Origin: Mycobacterium colombiense
Lineage (GTDB): Bacteria; Actinomycetota; Actinomycetes; Mycobacteriales; Mycobacteriaceae
NCBI RefSeq assembly: GCF_003284975.1
Contig: NZ_QMEU01000028.1
Location: 1-52,494 of the forward strand
Direction of reading: 5' to 3'
DNA: 52,494 nucleotides
In this document: positions 11,476 through 20,154 of the stretch, in pieces
How positions within the stretch are numbered: the stretch's first letter is position 1
How the letters are laid out: each line of letters begins with the position of its first letter
Notes under the pieces: generated by a model
Databases searched by the model: none
Told to the model about the DNA's origin: nothing
Seen by the model: only the letters and a program-made list of their open reading frames with translations
Program-made: the position numbers and the translations under genes

Positions 11476-12357
11476 ATGAAGGTCTCGGTGGTGGCCCCGG
11501 TCGCCGACGGTGTCACTGCGGACCCCGACTGGATGGTGGCCTTCGCGCGCCATCTGGAGGCCTGCGGGTTCGAATCGATCGTCGTTGTCGAGCACACCGT
11601 CCTGCTCACCCGCTACGACAGCGTCTATCCCTACGACACTTCGGGACGCGTCGGCCTGGCGGCAGACTGCCCCATCCCGGATCCCCTTGACCTGCTTGCC
11701 TTTCTGGCCGGCCACACCAGCAGCCTGGGGCTGGCCACCGGCGTGTTGGTGCTGCCCAATCACCACCCGGTGGTGCTGGCCAAGCGGGCCGCCACCGTCG
11801 ACGCCCTGTCGGGCGGCCGGCTACACCTGTGCGTCGGGGTGGGCTGGCTCTCCGAAGAGCTGGCCGCCTGCGGCGTGGAGTTCGACAGCCGGGGCCGGCG
11901 GGCCGACGAGCAGCTGGCCGTCCTGCGAGCGTTGTGGGCGCAGCGGCCCGAGGGGGTGTCTTTCGCGGGCGAGTTCTTCAGCTTCGAGAACGTCATGAGC
12001 TACCCGAAACCCGTTGCAGCCGAACGTCTCCCGATTCACATCGGTGGACACAGCCGAGCGGCCGCGCGCCGCGCCGGACGCCTCGGCGACGGCTTCCAGC
12101 CGCTCGGGGTGACCGGTCCGCAACTCGCGTCGTTGCTAGCGCTGATGCGCGACGAGGCATCGTCGGCGGGCCGCGATCCGGCGGCACTCGAAGTGTCGCT
12201 GGGCCATTCGGTCACCAAGGTCGATGCCGAGCGCGCGGCCGCCCTCGCCGATCAGGGGGCCGACCGGTTGGTGCTGGCCATGCCGCCGACCACCGACATC
12301 GAGCAGGCCAAGGACCTGTTGTCGGCCTGCGCGCAACGGTTGTCGTTGAGCTCATGA
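11476..12357 (+). CDS. LLM-class (F420-type) oxidoreductase
   Basis: This 293-residue protein has the bacterial luciferase-like monooxygenase fold: the EHTVLLTRY segment early, the TGVLVLPNHHPVVLAKRAAT core, GRLHLCVGVGW, and PIHIGGHSRAAARRAGRLGDGF near the C-terminus. In mycobacteria such proteins usually use F420 and act as oxidoreductases on varied substrates. The substrate is not predictable here. The frame opens eight codons earlier, but the ATG at 11476 fits both the family start (MKVSVVAP) and the leaderless promoter. It overlaps the following SnoaL-like gene by four bases (ATGA). Confidence 0.85.
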   Translation: MKVSVVAPVADGVTADPDWMVAFARHLEACGFESIVVVEHTVLLTRYDSVYPYDTSGRVGLAADCPIPDPLDLLAFLAGHTSSLGLATGVLVLPNHHPVVLAKRAATVDALSGGRLHLCVGVGWLSEELAACGVEFDSRGRRADEQLAVLRALWAQRPEGVSFAGEFFSFENVMSYPKPVAAERLPIHIGGHSRAAARRAGRLGDGFQPLGVTGPQLASLLALMRDEASSAGRDPAALEVSLGHSVTKVDAERAAALADQGADRLVLAMPPTTDIEQAKDLLSACAQRLSLSS

Positions 12358-12824
12358 CGCTGTCCGCCGATCACCGGGCTGCCCTGAGCGATCTGGTGCA
12401 CCGGTACGCGGCGCATGTCGACGACCGCGACTTCGCCGCCGTGGTAGAGCTTTTCACTGCCGACGCCGAGCTGCTGGTGCCGGCACCACCCGCCGATCTG
12501 CGGCCGACCCAAACGCATCGCGGTCGGGGCGCCATCGGCACGGCGGTCGCGGCCGTCGCCGCGGTCGTGCGCACCGAGCACGCGATCGTCGGCGAGGTGT
12601 ACGACGCGGCCGGGCGACCCGGCGCCGCCCGCGGGCGCATCGCCTGCGTCGCGCACCACTGGAACCAGCGCGACGACGAGCTGGTGGACGTGGCATGGCA
12701 CCTGCGCTACGACGACGAATACGTGCTGACGCAGGCGGGTTGGCGGATCGCCCGCCGGGCGTTGACGGTCAATGCCATCGAGACCCGACCGGTGCGCCGG
12801 CTGCTGCCGCGCGACCCCGCTTAG
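12354..12824 (+). CDS. SnoaL-like / NTF2-fold protein
   Basis: A 156-residue protein with the SnoaL-like pattern: an N-terminal helix LVHRYAAHVDDRDFAAVVELFTADAEL, the polar segment THRGRGAIG, and a C-terminal sheet ending in WRIARRALTVNAIE. This fold covers ketosteroid-isomerase-like enzymes, hydroxylation-associated cyclases and non-catalytic partners. Its start lies inside the stop of the upstream LLM oxidoreductase, so the two are co-translated and probably act on one small molecule. Confidence 0.78.
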   Translation: MTLSADHRAALSDLVHRYAAHVDDRDFAAVVELFTADAELLVPAPPADLRPTQTHRGRGAIGTAVAAVAAVVRTEHAIVGEVYDAAGRPGAARGRIACVAHHWNQRDDELVDVAWHLRYDDEYVLTQAGWRIARRALTVNAIETRPVRRLLPRDPA

Positions 12825-13041
12825 CGTGTTGGCAGCACATTATGCGCACACTCACAGCAAACTCATCGGTTCGTATCTGCGGCTCAAATCCGGCATTTTT
12901 ATGGGTAGGTGCGGCTAACGCCGTCGAGCCGCGGCCGGATTTTGCGCGCTCGACGCGTACATCGGATTACACCGCCGTGATCCGGGCCGCGACCAGAGCC
13001 CTCGTTCCCGATTGACTCCAATTAATCCAGGTGCGTTCGTG

Positions 13042-13054
13042 TAATTTCGGCCGC
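13042..13054 (+). promoter_or_regulatory. Leaderless promoter for the cytochrome b/Mo fusion gene
   Basis: TAATTT at 13042-13047 is followed by seven bases and then GTG at 13055, the typical spacing for a mycobacterial leaderless transcript. A TTGACT lies at 13012-13017, but its distance (24 bases) is too long for a standard -35. The element argues for 13055 over the GTG at 13031. Confidence 0.45.
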
Positions 13055-14872
13055 GTGACGAACACCGTTGATTCCGCGGGGACCGGTGGAGGGCGGGCAG
13101 CGCAGGACGGCTCGGTATCGACCCTGGCAGTGGGCACGCCGCTGACGTCCATCCCGGACTACCGCAACGAGATACACACCGCCGAAGACGTCATCGATGT
13201 GGAGCATTACGGTGGCGGCTTCGATCTCACCAGGCGGGCCACCGCCCCCAAACTGCGCATCGGGCGCGACCGATGGTTCAACCTGCTCTGGTTGATCCCC
13301 ATCGGCTTTGCCGTGCTGATCGCCGGCATCGCGGTCGGCAAAGGGTTGCACAACATGCCCGCGGTGCAGTCGTTCATCCACCGCTACCCCGGCTCGGACA
13401 GTGCCGGCATCCCCCCGGGACTGCCCGCCTGGATCGGCTGGACGCACTTCTTCAACCTCTTCATGATGATGTTCATCATCAGGACGGGAATCCAGATCCT
13501 CTGCGACCATCCCCGGCTCTACTTCAGCCGCAACGCCACCCCAGGCAAGGACGAGTGGCTGCGGGTGGGTCCGCCCGTTCCGGACGACGAGCTGTGGACC
13601 GCCAACGCCGACACCGTCGCCTTGCCACCGCAATTGGGGCTGCCCGGGTTCCGGCACTCCATCGGCCTGGCCCGCTGGTGGCATCTGGGCGTCGACGTCC
13701 TCTGGCTGGTCAACGGTGCCGTCTTCTACGTGCTGCTGTTCGCCACGGGACAATGGCGCCACATCGTGCCGACCAGCTGGGACGTCTTCCCCAACGCGGC
13801 GTCGGTGGCCATTCAGTACCTGTCGCTGGACTGGCCCACCGATAACGGCTGGGTCGCATACAACGGCCTGCAGCTGCTGTCGTACTTCACCACCGTGTTC
13901 ATCGCCGCCCCGGCCGCGCTGATCACCGGTCTGGGAATGTCGCCCGCGCTGTCCCAGCGGGTCCACTGGCTCAGCAAGCGCCTGAGCATTCAGCACGCGC
14001 GGTCGCTGCATTTCGTGGTGCTGGTCTATTTCCTGTTCTTCATCCTGGTGCACGTCACCATGGTTCTGACCACCGAGGCACTGCGAAACCTCAACCACAT
14101 GTTCGCCTCGCGCGACGACAACAGCTGGGTCGGTTTCGGCATCTTCGCCGCGGCCATGGTGCTGACCGCGATCGCGTGGGTTTGGGCCACTCCCTTCACC
14201 ATTCGCCACCCGCGCGTGGTGCAGCGGGTCGGCTACGCGCTGGTGGGTCCCTTCCAGCGGATGCTCGAGCAGTTGGACCCCAAGCCCGGCGCCTTCACCG
14301 AGAAGGACATCTCGCCGCACCACTGGCGTAACGGGCGTTTGCCCGAGACCGTCGAGTACAAGGAACTGGAGCGAGACGACTTCAAGGACTGGCGCCTCAA
14401 GGTTTACGGCCTGGTCGAGCACCCGATGGAGTTCTCCCTCGAGGACTTGATGGCGCTGCCCTATCACGAGCAGATCAGCCAGCACTTCTGCATCCAGGCG
14501 TGGTCGGGCGTCGCCAAATGGGGTGGCGTGCAGATGAAGACGATCATGGACATCGTCAAACCGCTCCCGGAAGCGAAGTGGGCGGTCTTTTATTCGATGG
14601 GTCTGGGCGCCACGGGCGGCATCTATTACAACGCCCATCACATCGGCCAGATGGACCACCACATGACGATGCTGGCCTACAACATGAACGACCAGCAGCT
14701 GCCTTACATGCACGGTAGGCCGCTGCGGCTGCGCAACGAATTGCAGCACGGCTTCAAGCTGGTGAAGTGGATCAAGGGCATCGAGTTCGTCGCCGACTAC
14801 CACGACATCGGTAGCGGTTATGGCGGCTACAGCGAAGACCACAAGTACTTCGGCCGCCACCAGACGCTCTAG
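13055..14872 (+). CDS. Membrane cytochrome b / molybdopterin oxidoreductase fusion
   Basis: This 605-residue protein fuses a membrane cytochrome b-like part to a molybdopterin-dependent (sulfite oxidase/MsrP-family) domain. Residues about 60-400 hold several membrane helices with histidines suited to haem ligation (HFFNLFMMMF, WWHLGVDVLW, HARSLHFVVLVY). The Mo domain spans about 420-600, with HFCIQAWSG, where Cys479 is the likely Mo ligand, followed by GGVQMKTIMD and GLGATGGIYYNAHH. No N-terminal Tat signal is seen. The fold order (membrane part first) is the reverse of separate MsrP and MsrQ genes. A quinol-linked reductase or oxidase is likely, with unknown substrate. GTG 13055 is preferred because of a leaderless promoter; GTG 13031 is the alternative. 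Confidence 0.85.
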   Translation: MTNTVDSAGTGGGRAAQDGSVSTLAVGTPLTSIPDYRNEIHTAEDVIDVEHYGGGFDLTRRATAPKLRIGRDRWFNLLWLIPIGFAVLIAGIAVGKGLHNMPAVQSFIHRYPGSDSAGIPPGLPAWIGWTHFFNLFMMMFIIRTGIQILCDHPRLYFSRNATPGKDEWLRVGPPVPDDELWTANADTVALPPQLGLPGFRHSIGLARWWHLGVDVLWLVNGAVFYVLLFATGQWRHIVPTSWDVFPNAASVAIQYLSLDWPTDNGWVAYNGLQLLSYFTTVFIAAPAALITGLGMSPALSQRVHWLSKRLSIQHARSLHFVVLVYFLFFILVHVTMVLTTEALRNLNHMFASRDDNSWVGFGIFAAAMVLTAIAWVWATPFTIRHPRVVQRVGYALVGPFQRMLEQLDPKPGAFTEKDISPHHWRNGRLPETVEYKELERDDFKDWRLKVYGLVEHPMEFSLEDLMALPYHEQISQHFCIQAWSGVAKWGGVQMKTIMDIVKPLPEAKWAVFYSMGLGATGGIYYNAHHIGQMDHHMTMLAYNMNDQQLPYMHGRPLRLRNELQHGFKLVKWIKGIEFVADYHDIGSGYGGYSEDHKYFGRHQTL

Positions 14873-14973
14873 CCGTATCGCGCGTCACCTCCGCCAAGTC
14901 GTTTGTCCCGACAGCCCTTTGGGTAGCTCCAAGAAATCGGGCCGAAATTCGAAGTGACAGCAGAGGAGACGCC

Positions 14974-15243
14974 ATGAGGCAGCACCCTGTCGATCATGAT
15001 CGGACCGCCGACCCGAACACGGGTGGATCCAGGCACACGCCCGGGCTGCTCGTGGTCGCGGCGGCCGCGTTGGCGTTCGTCGCATGTGTGGCCAACTTCG
15101 CTGTGGGGCAGGCCGGCGCCGGGGTTGCCGCCGCGATCGTCGCCATGCTCGCCTTCGGCGCCGGTTTGTCCTGGCTTGCCATGGACCGCAGGCGAATTCG
15201 CGACGCCGAGCGGCATTGGATGATCAGCCACCCGGCGCGGTAG
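14974..15243 (+). CDS. UsfY-like small membrane protein
   Basis: An 89-residue protein with two membrane helices (about 24-45 and 49-69). It resembles UsfY, the protein encoded upstream of sigF in many mycobacteria: PVDHDRT near the N-terminus, WLAMDRRRIRDAERHW after the second helix, and a terminal HP motif. UsfY function is not established. The ATG follows a good AGGAG site at six bases. It is 101 bases downstream of the cytochrome b/Mo fusion gene, may be co-transcribed with it, and is not next to any sigma factor. Confidence 0.65.
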   Translation: MRQHPVDHDRTADPNTGGSRHTPGLLVVAAAALAFVACVANFAVGQAGAGVAAAIVAMLAFGAGLSWLAMDRRRIRDAERHWMISHPAR

Positions 15244-15264
15244 CGGCGGACGCCGCGGGGCCGG

Positions 15265-15693
15265 TTATTGCAGGGTAGCCAGGTTGTTGACGGACTTTTG
15301 CACGTCGGATCGCAGCACCCGGGCGACCAGTCCCCCCACCGGCCCGCTGAGCAGACCGCCGCCGAGGTCGGCGGTGAGGTGGAACGTCGACCCGGGATGA
15401 TTGTCGGCGACGGTCATCGCCACCGTAAGGCGGATACCGCCGCGGCCGCGGCCCTGCAGCTCAATCGCTTTCGGCTCGTCGTAGCGAGTGACCTCCCAGT
15501 GGATCACGTTGCGGAAACCCTTGACCTTGACACACGACGAGACGCAGGTGCCCTTCTCGATGGTGTCGGGCACCGGCCCGCGCCATCCGGCGAAAATCGT
15601 CATCCACTCGTCGAATCGGTCCAGGTCGGACGCCAGCTTCCACGCCGCTTCCGGTTCCACCTGCGACGACAGCGACACATCTACGCGAGCCAA
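15265..15693 (-). CDS. SRPBCC-fold protein (polyketide cyclase/lipid-transport type)
   Basis: A 142-residue SRPBCC (START-like) protein with the usual order: LSSQVEPEAAWKLASDLDRFDEW at the N-terminus, VKGFRNVIHWEVTRYDEP in the middle, and a long C-terminal helix. Such proteins bind hydrophobic ligands. The open frame continues 18 codons upstream, but a GGGGAGGAAG ribosome binding site three bases before TTG 15693 and the family N-terminus (xARVDVS) place the start there. It converges with the UsfY-like gene (21-base gap) and follows the Rv1780-like gene on the same strand. Confidence 0.82.
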   Translation of the reverse strand: MARVDVSLSSQVEPEAAWKLASDLDRFDEWMTIFAGWRGPVPDTIEKGTCVSSCVKVKGFRNVIHWEVTRYDEPKAIELQGRGRGGIRLTVAMTVADNHPGSTFHLTADLGGGLLSGPVGGLVARVLRSDVQKSVNNLATLQ

Positions 15694-15798
15694 AGTCTTC
15701 CTCCCCTGGCGATCGGCAGCGCCGTCGCCCACCGGCGACCGACGCACAACCCTGACTGGGTACCCCGACGGCCTCGGGCGTATTCGTGGCTCGGCCGG

Positions 15799-16356
15799 TC
15801 AGGGCCAGGCCTGCTCCAACTGCTGGGCCACGTCGATGATTTGCGCCGCCTGCGACTGGGGCGCGTCGATCTCGGCGGCGACGTACTGGGCGATGAAACG
15901 CCGAATCTCACCGTCCACGCCCGCCAGGATGCGCAGCACCTCGCCGCGGATCGAGTTCGACGAGACATTGACGGTGATGTCGGACGGCCGCGGTTTGGCC
16001 ACGTCGACGATCAGCAGCAGCGGTTCGGCGGCGCGCGCCGTCGCCCGCAATTGAATGTCTCCGGAAACCACGAAACGCGGCTTGTCGAGCCATAAATCGA
16101 TCAGCAGATCGATGGACAGCGGGATGTGGATGACGAAGGTGATGGTGTCGCCCAGCCGGCGTGTGACCCGGGGCTCCCGAATCTTGACGTTGGCACTGAC
16201 CTTGGCGATCCCGCCCGGCCCCTGCGCGATCGGCTCCATGGCGAACTCGCTGCCGGCGATGTCGGCGAACGCCGCGGCGACACGCTCGGGAGTGACGGCG
16301 ACCTCGAAGAACCTGCGGCCAAACTCCTCGTAGGTGACATAATCGTGATTCGTCAT
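15799..16356 (-). CDS. Conserved mycobacterial protein, Rv1780-like
   Basis: A 185-residue protein beginning MTNHDYVTYEEFGRRFFEVAV. No enzyme motif is visible. It has a central beta-rich section with hydrophobic strands (FVIHIPLSIDLLIDLWL, PLLLIVDVAKP) and a C-terminal helix (FIAQYVAAEI, IIDVAQQLEQAW). Length and position, next to a large integral membrane gene on the opposite strand and near malQ, fit M. tuberculosis Rv1780 as I recall it. An ATG at 16374 is a possible longer start; I prefer 16356 by family likeness. Function unknown. Confidence 0.7.
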   Translation of the reverse strand: MTNHDYVTYEEFGRRFFEVAVTPERVAAAFADIAGSEFAMEPIAQGPGGIAKVSANVKIREPRVTRRLGDTITFVIHIPLSIDLLIDLWLDKPRFVVSGDIQLRATARAAEPLLLIVDVAKPRPSDITVNVSSNSIRGEVLRILAGVDGEIRRFIAQYVAAEIDAPQSQAAQIIDVAQQLEQAWP

Positions 16357-16584
16357 AGGCTTATACCGTCTCATGTCACCTGCCAGAACGGTCGCTGATC
16401 TGCTCGCGTCGCAGGAAATCCGCGTCAGATGCCCCCTCGTTGGACCGGCGGGTATGGGCGATGCGTGGCCAGGTGATCCGCGTCGATTCCGCGGATCTGT
16501 GAAGCGCGCCACAGGCGGGGCGCTTCGATTCGAAGTGTCGGGCGGTGGCCTGGGAGGCTTGATGGTGGAGGTGTTTTCAGTCTT

Positions 16585-18417
16585 ATGCCCCAGGAAGTGA
16601 TCGAGCAGCGCTCGGGCCTGGCCCGGGCGACGGGGATGCTCATCTGGCTCGGCGGCGGGCACCGGCGCGAGCTGGGCGAGCGTCACGAACGGTCCGCTCA
16701 CGCGGTCGCCGGCGCCGTCACGCTGTCCGGTGCGATGCTGGCCTGGCTGGCCGCGACGCTCGCGGTCACCGGCTCGACCCCCTGGCCGCTGCCGGCGGTG
16801 GTGCCCCTCACCCTGGTCTTCGGTGTGCTGGTGGGCGCCATCAGTCACGCCACCATCCCCGGCCCCGGCCGGAGCCGCCCCGGTGTCATCGGACGCGTCG
16901 CGGTGGCGGCGGCGGTCGGCGTCGTCGTCGGTGAACTCGCGGCGCTGGTCCTGCTATCCAGCTCGATCGCCCACCGGCTCGACGAACGGGCATTGCGCCA
17001 CGCCGAATCGGCCCCGGCCGTCGCGCAGGCAGCGGCGGCCCTGCAGCAGGCCAGGGACGTCCGCACGGCACTCGACGACACCGTCGCGACGGCCCGCGAC
17101 CGTCAGGACAAGGCCTTGGTCGTCGCCCGCTGCGAATACCACCCCACCCCCGGCTGTCCGCAGACCCGGATCACCGGCGATCCCGGCACCGGGCCCGAAA
17201 CACGCACGGCCAACGAGCTTCTCGGCGATGCCCAGCACGAATTGGACACCGCCCTGGCCGCGCGCGACGGCCGCGCACCAGGGCTGGACGCCACGATCTC
17301 GCGACAAGAGCAGGCGCTGCGTGACGCACGGGACGGTGTCGTGGCGGACGCCGACCGCGGCCTGGGCGCGCGCTGGGTGGCGATGAACGACCTCACCGCG
17401 GCCGACGCCGGGGCGATGACCCTGCGGCTGTTGACGATCGGGGCCTGCGTGCTGCTCTACCTGGCGCCGCTGATCCTGGGGCGCTGGCGTGGTGAGACCA
17501 CGCACGATCGCCGTACCACCTCGCGGGCCGAGCGCGAACGCGCCGAACTCGACGCGGACACCGCCATCGCGATCAAGCGGGCCGAGGTGCGGCGGGAGGC
17601 CGAAATCCTGTGGGCCGAGCACCAATTGACGCAGGCCCGGCTTGCCGTGGAGGCGCAGACCCAGATCGACCGCGAGCAGCAACGCCGCCGGGTTTCCGAA
17701 GCCCTGGATGCTCCGCTGCATGCGCCGTCGCAGCGGGGGTTCGAGCCCGGCGCCGACGACGTGTACCTGCCGATCGCCGCCGAGGCCGAGGCGGCCAGCC
17801 GGGCCATCACCCGACTGCCCGCGCCGGAGCCCGCCGCCGGCTTGGCCGGTCCCCATACCGACCTTCCGGAGCACCTGCCCGCACCGGAGCCTTCGGGCGG
17901 GGAGGTCGAGCAACACCAAGAACGCCCTGCGCCGTTGATCCCGTCAATTCCGGACGCCACGAAGGCCGCCGCCCGCTGGATCCGCCCACTGGTGCCGCCG
18001 TTCGTGGCCAAGGTGATCGACACCACCACCCAGCCGCTGCGCACCGCGCGCCAAGTGTTCGAAGGCGTCCTCGAGGAAACCGAAGAGATCACGTTCACGC
18101 TCAAGCGCACCCGCAAGGTGGCGATCAACTCCGAGGCCTACGACACCCAACTGTCCGGTCACCCCGCCGACACCGAAACACCCTCGGGCCGAGCGGAATT
18201 CGTCGCCTCATCGCGACACCATCCCGCCGAGCGGGCGCAGCGCCGGGTGTCCGGGCGCGGGTCGGGCGCGTCCCTGCCTGGGCGGGCCGCCCCTGACGCC
18301 GAGCGCCTGTCGGTCCCGCCCGCGGAACGCGACCGGCGGCGGGCGCTGACGAAGCGAGACGGTCCGCCGGAATTGGGTCCGCCCGACGGTCCGCGTGAGC
18401 TGCCGCCGCCCAAATAG
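16585..18417 (+). CDS. DUF4407 membrane protein with coiled coil
   Basis: A 610-residue integral membrane protein of the DUF4407 type. The N-terminus RATGMLIWLGGGHRRELGERHERS is characteristic. Membrane helices lie at about 40-62, 70-90, 105-128 and 275-293. Between them is a long, charged, coiled-coil-prone soluble region with two cysteines (RCEYHPTPGCP). The C-terminal half is a cytosolic tail with RAERERAELDADTAIAIKRAE heptads, proline-rich linkers and a conserved patch (RWIRPLVPPFVAKVIDTTTQPLRTARQVFE). The ATG follows GGAGGTG. Divergent from the Rv1780-like gene, as Rv1779c/Rv1780 are in M. tuberculosis (recalled). Role unknown. Confidence 0.8.
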   Translation: MPQEVIEQRSGLARATGMLIWLGGGHRRELGERHERSAHAVAGAVTLSGAMLAWLAATLAVTGSTPWPLPAVVPLTLVFGVLVGAISHATIPGPGRSRPGVIGRVAVAAAVGVVVGELAALVLLSSSIAHRLDERALRHAESAPAVAQAAAALQQARDVRTALDDTVATARDRQDKALVVARCEYHPTPGCPQTRITGDPGTGPETRTANELLGDAQHELDTALAARDGRAPGLDATISRQEQALRDARDGVVADADRGLGARWVAMNDLTAADAGAMTLRLLTIGACVLLYLAPLILGRWRGETTHDRRTTSRAERERAELDADTAIAIKRAEVRREAEILWAEHQLTQARLAVEAQTQIDREQQRRRVSEALDAPLHAPSQRGFEPGADDVYLPIAAEAEAASRAITRLPAPEPAAGLAGPHTDLPEHLPAPEPSGGEVEQHQERPAPLIPSIPDATKAAARWIRPLVPPFVAKVIDTTTQPLRTARQVFEGVLEETEEITFTLKRTRKVAINSEAYDTQLSGHPADTETPSGRAEFVASSRHHPAERAQRRVSGRGSGASLPGRAAPDAERLSVPPAERDRRRALTKRDGPPELGPPDGPRELPPPK

Positions 18418-18432
18418 CCCGCCGCTGTCGCG

Positions 18433-19257
18433 CTAGGACTTCGTCGCCTCGACAAAGTAGCCGCGCGGTACGCCGGGCACCTCCAGCGGGACGACCGAAT
18501 GATCCCAGCGATTCCACCTCGCGCCGGGCTCGGCGACGTCGGTGACCTTCGCCAGCCAGCCGTGCCGCTCGATCAGGGTGGCCGGCGCGTCGGTGCCGAA
18601 CATCCACGGTGCGCCGCTGCGCCGCATGTACTCGAGGGTGGGCTGCATGAAGTCCGCCTCCAGCAGCGCCGTGCCGACCAGGTCGTAGCAGACGCGCGAA
18701 CCCGGCGCGGACAACGCATCTATTCGGGCGAACAAGACGTCGACGGCGGCGGCGTCGAGGTACTGCAGCAGGCCTTCGACCAGCCACGCGACGGGGGCGT
18801 CCGAGGAAAACCCATGGGAGATCAGCGCTTTCGGCCAGTCGCCGGCCAGGTCGACGCCCACGGGGACGCGACGGCAGCGGGGACGCTCACCGGCGAGCCG
18901 TTGGTCCTTGATTCTGATCACCTGCGGCTGGTCGACTTCGTAGACGGTGGTCGCGGGGCGCCACGGCAGCCGGTAGGCGCGCGCATCCATGCCCGCCGCG
19001 AGGATCACCACCTGCGCAATGCCGTCCGACTCCGCCTTCTGCAATGCCTCGTCCCAGAACCGCGTGCGGATGGCGATCTGCGGCGAGGACGCGCCCGTCT
19101 TCGCCGCGGCGCGGGCGAGCAACGCGCGGCCTTCCGCGCCGGCCAGCCGGTCGGCGTACGGGTCGGTGAAGAGCCGGTCCGGGCGCTTGGATTCCTCGGC
19201 GCGCATCGCAGCGACCAGAAATCCGGTGTCCGCTACGGCTTGTCTGATTTCTTCCAT
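18433..19257 (-). CDS. SAM-dependent methyltransferase, TIGR00027/LCMT-like family
   Basis: A 274-residue putative S-adenosylmethionine methyltransferase of the mycobacterial TIGR00027 family. Visible motifs are FTDPYADRLAG (28-40), IAIRTRFWDEAL, the SAM-binding VVILAAGMDARAYRL (about 83-97), YEVDQPQVIRIKD and WLVEGLLQYLD. Family members are homologous to leucine carboxyl methyltransferases; most have no known substrate. The gene starts seven bases after the AraC regulator stop on the same strand, so the two form an operon. Its stop is 15 bases from that of the DUF4407 gene (convergent). Confidence 0.88.
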   Translation of the reverse strand: MEEIRQAVADTGFLVAAMRAEESKRPDRLFTDPYADRLAGAEGRALLARAAAKTGASSPQIAIRTRFWDEALQKAESDGIAQVVILAAGMDARAYRLPWRPATTVYEVDQPQVIRIKDQRLAGERPRCRRVPVGVDLAGDWPKALISHGFSSDAPVAWLVEGLLQYLDAAAVDVLFARIDALSAPGSRVCYDLVGTALLEADFMQPTLEYMRRSGAPWMFGTDAPATLIERHGWLAKVTDVAEPGARWNRWDHSVVPLEVPGVPRGYFVEATKS

Positions 19258-19264
19258 GTGGCCA

Positions 19265-20140
19265 TCATCTGCGCGCCGAACCGGGCGGTCTTGGATTTTT
19301 GCGCCGCTCGAACGGAACGTGGCTCGGCAACAGGATTCGCCGCCGCCGGTAGGACGTCGGCGTCATTCCACTGAACGCGCGAAATTCCCGCACCAGATGG
19401 GATTGGTCGAAATAGCCCAGATCGGCCGCAATGCGGGCGCCGCCGCCGGGGTCATCGCCCAGTCGCCTCAGCGCCGCCTGGAATCGGCGAGCACGGGCGA
19501 ATTCCTTTGGCGCCAAACCCACCTCGGCGCGAAACAGCGCGACGAGCCGCTTGCTCGACCATCCCGTCAGGCGGCGGAGTTCGGCCAACCGCACCGAGGG
19601 ATCGGCCTCGATGGCCGCCAGCGCGGCGCCCAGGCTCGGTTGTCTCGACGAGCCCATCCGCGAGAGCATGAATCGCTCGAGCAGGGCGAACCTGGCCGGG
19701 ATCGACGGAGCCTCGATCAGGCGCTCGTGCAATTCGCGTCCCGCACCTCCCCAGATCTCGTCGACGCCGACGGGCGCGTCGGCTAAGTCACTCAACGACA
19801 TGCACAGAAACGAAAAGGCGCCCCCGGGCCGGAAATGGATGGCCATGACGGGCTCGTCGGCCGCGATGTCCGACACATAGGACACGTTCTGCGGACCGGT
19901 GACGAACGCGGGCGGAACACGCACTTCGGTCGTGCCGTCGGCGGCATAGAAGTCCAGCCGCTGTCGGGGGCCGACGTCGAAGACGACCGTTACGGCGCCG
20001 CGCGGCAGCGCCCGGCTCCGGTAGCTGTTTCCGCGGTGCAGCCAATGCCCGAAGAATTCGATGTGGTCGGCCAGCGGACCGCGCGGACGGTGCAGGCTGG
20101 GCCCGGGACCCGTCGGCCGCCCACGCTCGATTGCGGACAC
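19265..20140 (-). CDS. AraC-family transcriptional regulator
   Basis: A 291-residue regulator with an N-terminal sensor half (HIEFFGHWLHRG, PRGAVTVVFDVG, MAIHFRPGGAFSFL) of the DUF6597 type and a C-terminal double helix-turn-helix of AraC form: LAELRRLTGWSSKRLVALFRAEVGLAPKEFARARRFQAAL, then IAADLGYFDQSHLVREFRAFSGMTPTSYRRRR. The start is GTG 20140. A perfect 12-bp palindrome sits two bases upstream, a plausible autoregulatory operator. It heads an operon with the methyltransferase gene and probably controls it. Confidence 0.88.
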   Translation of the reverse strand: MSAIERGRPTGPGPSLHRPRGPLADHIEFFGHWLHRGNSYRSRALPRGAVTVVFDVGPRQRLDFYAADGTTEVRVPPAFVTGPQNVSYVSDIAADEPVMAIHFRPGGAFSFLCMSLSDLADAPVGVDEIWGGAGRELHERLIEAPSIPARFALLERFMLSRMGSSRQPSLGAALAAIEADPSVRLAELRRLTGWSSKRLVALFRAEVGLAPKEFARARRFQAALRRLGDDPGGGARIAADLGYFDQSHLVREFRAFSGMTPTSYRRRRILLPSHVPFERRKNPRPPGSARR

Positions 20141-20142
20141 GA

Positions 20143-20154
20143 CGAGAATTCTCG
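20143..20154. promoter_or_regulatory. Perfect palindrome at the araC-type gene start
   Basis: CGAGAATTCTCG is a perfect 12-bp inverted repeat that ends two bases before the regulator start codon (GTG 20140, minus strand). Its position would let a bound protein block initiation of the regulator-methyltransferase operon. AraC proteins usually bind direct repeats, so another regulator or chance is possible. Confidence 0.4.

Noticed and set aside
13022..14860. A 612-codon minus-strand frame opposite the cytochrome b/Mo fusion
   Set aside because: Opposite a protein with clear membrane helices and a Mo-binding motif. The antisense translation is low-complexity.
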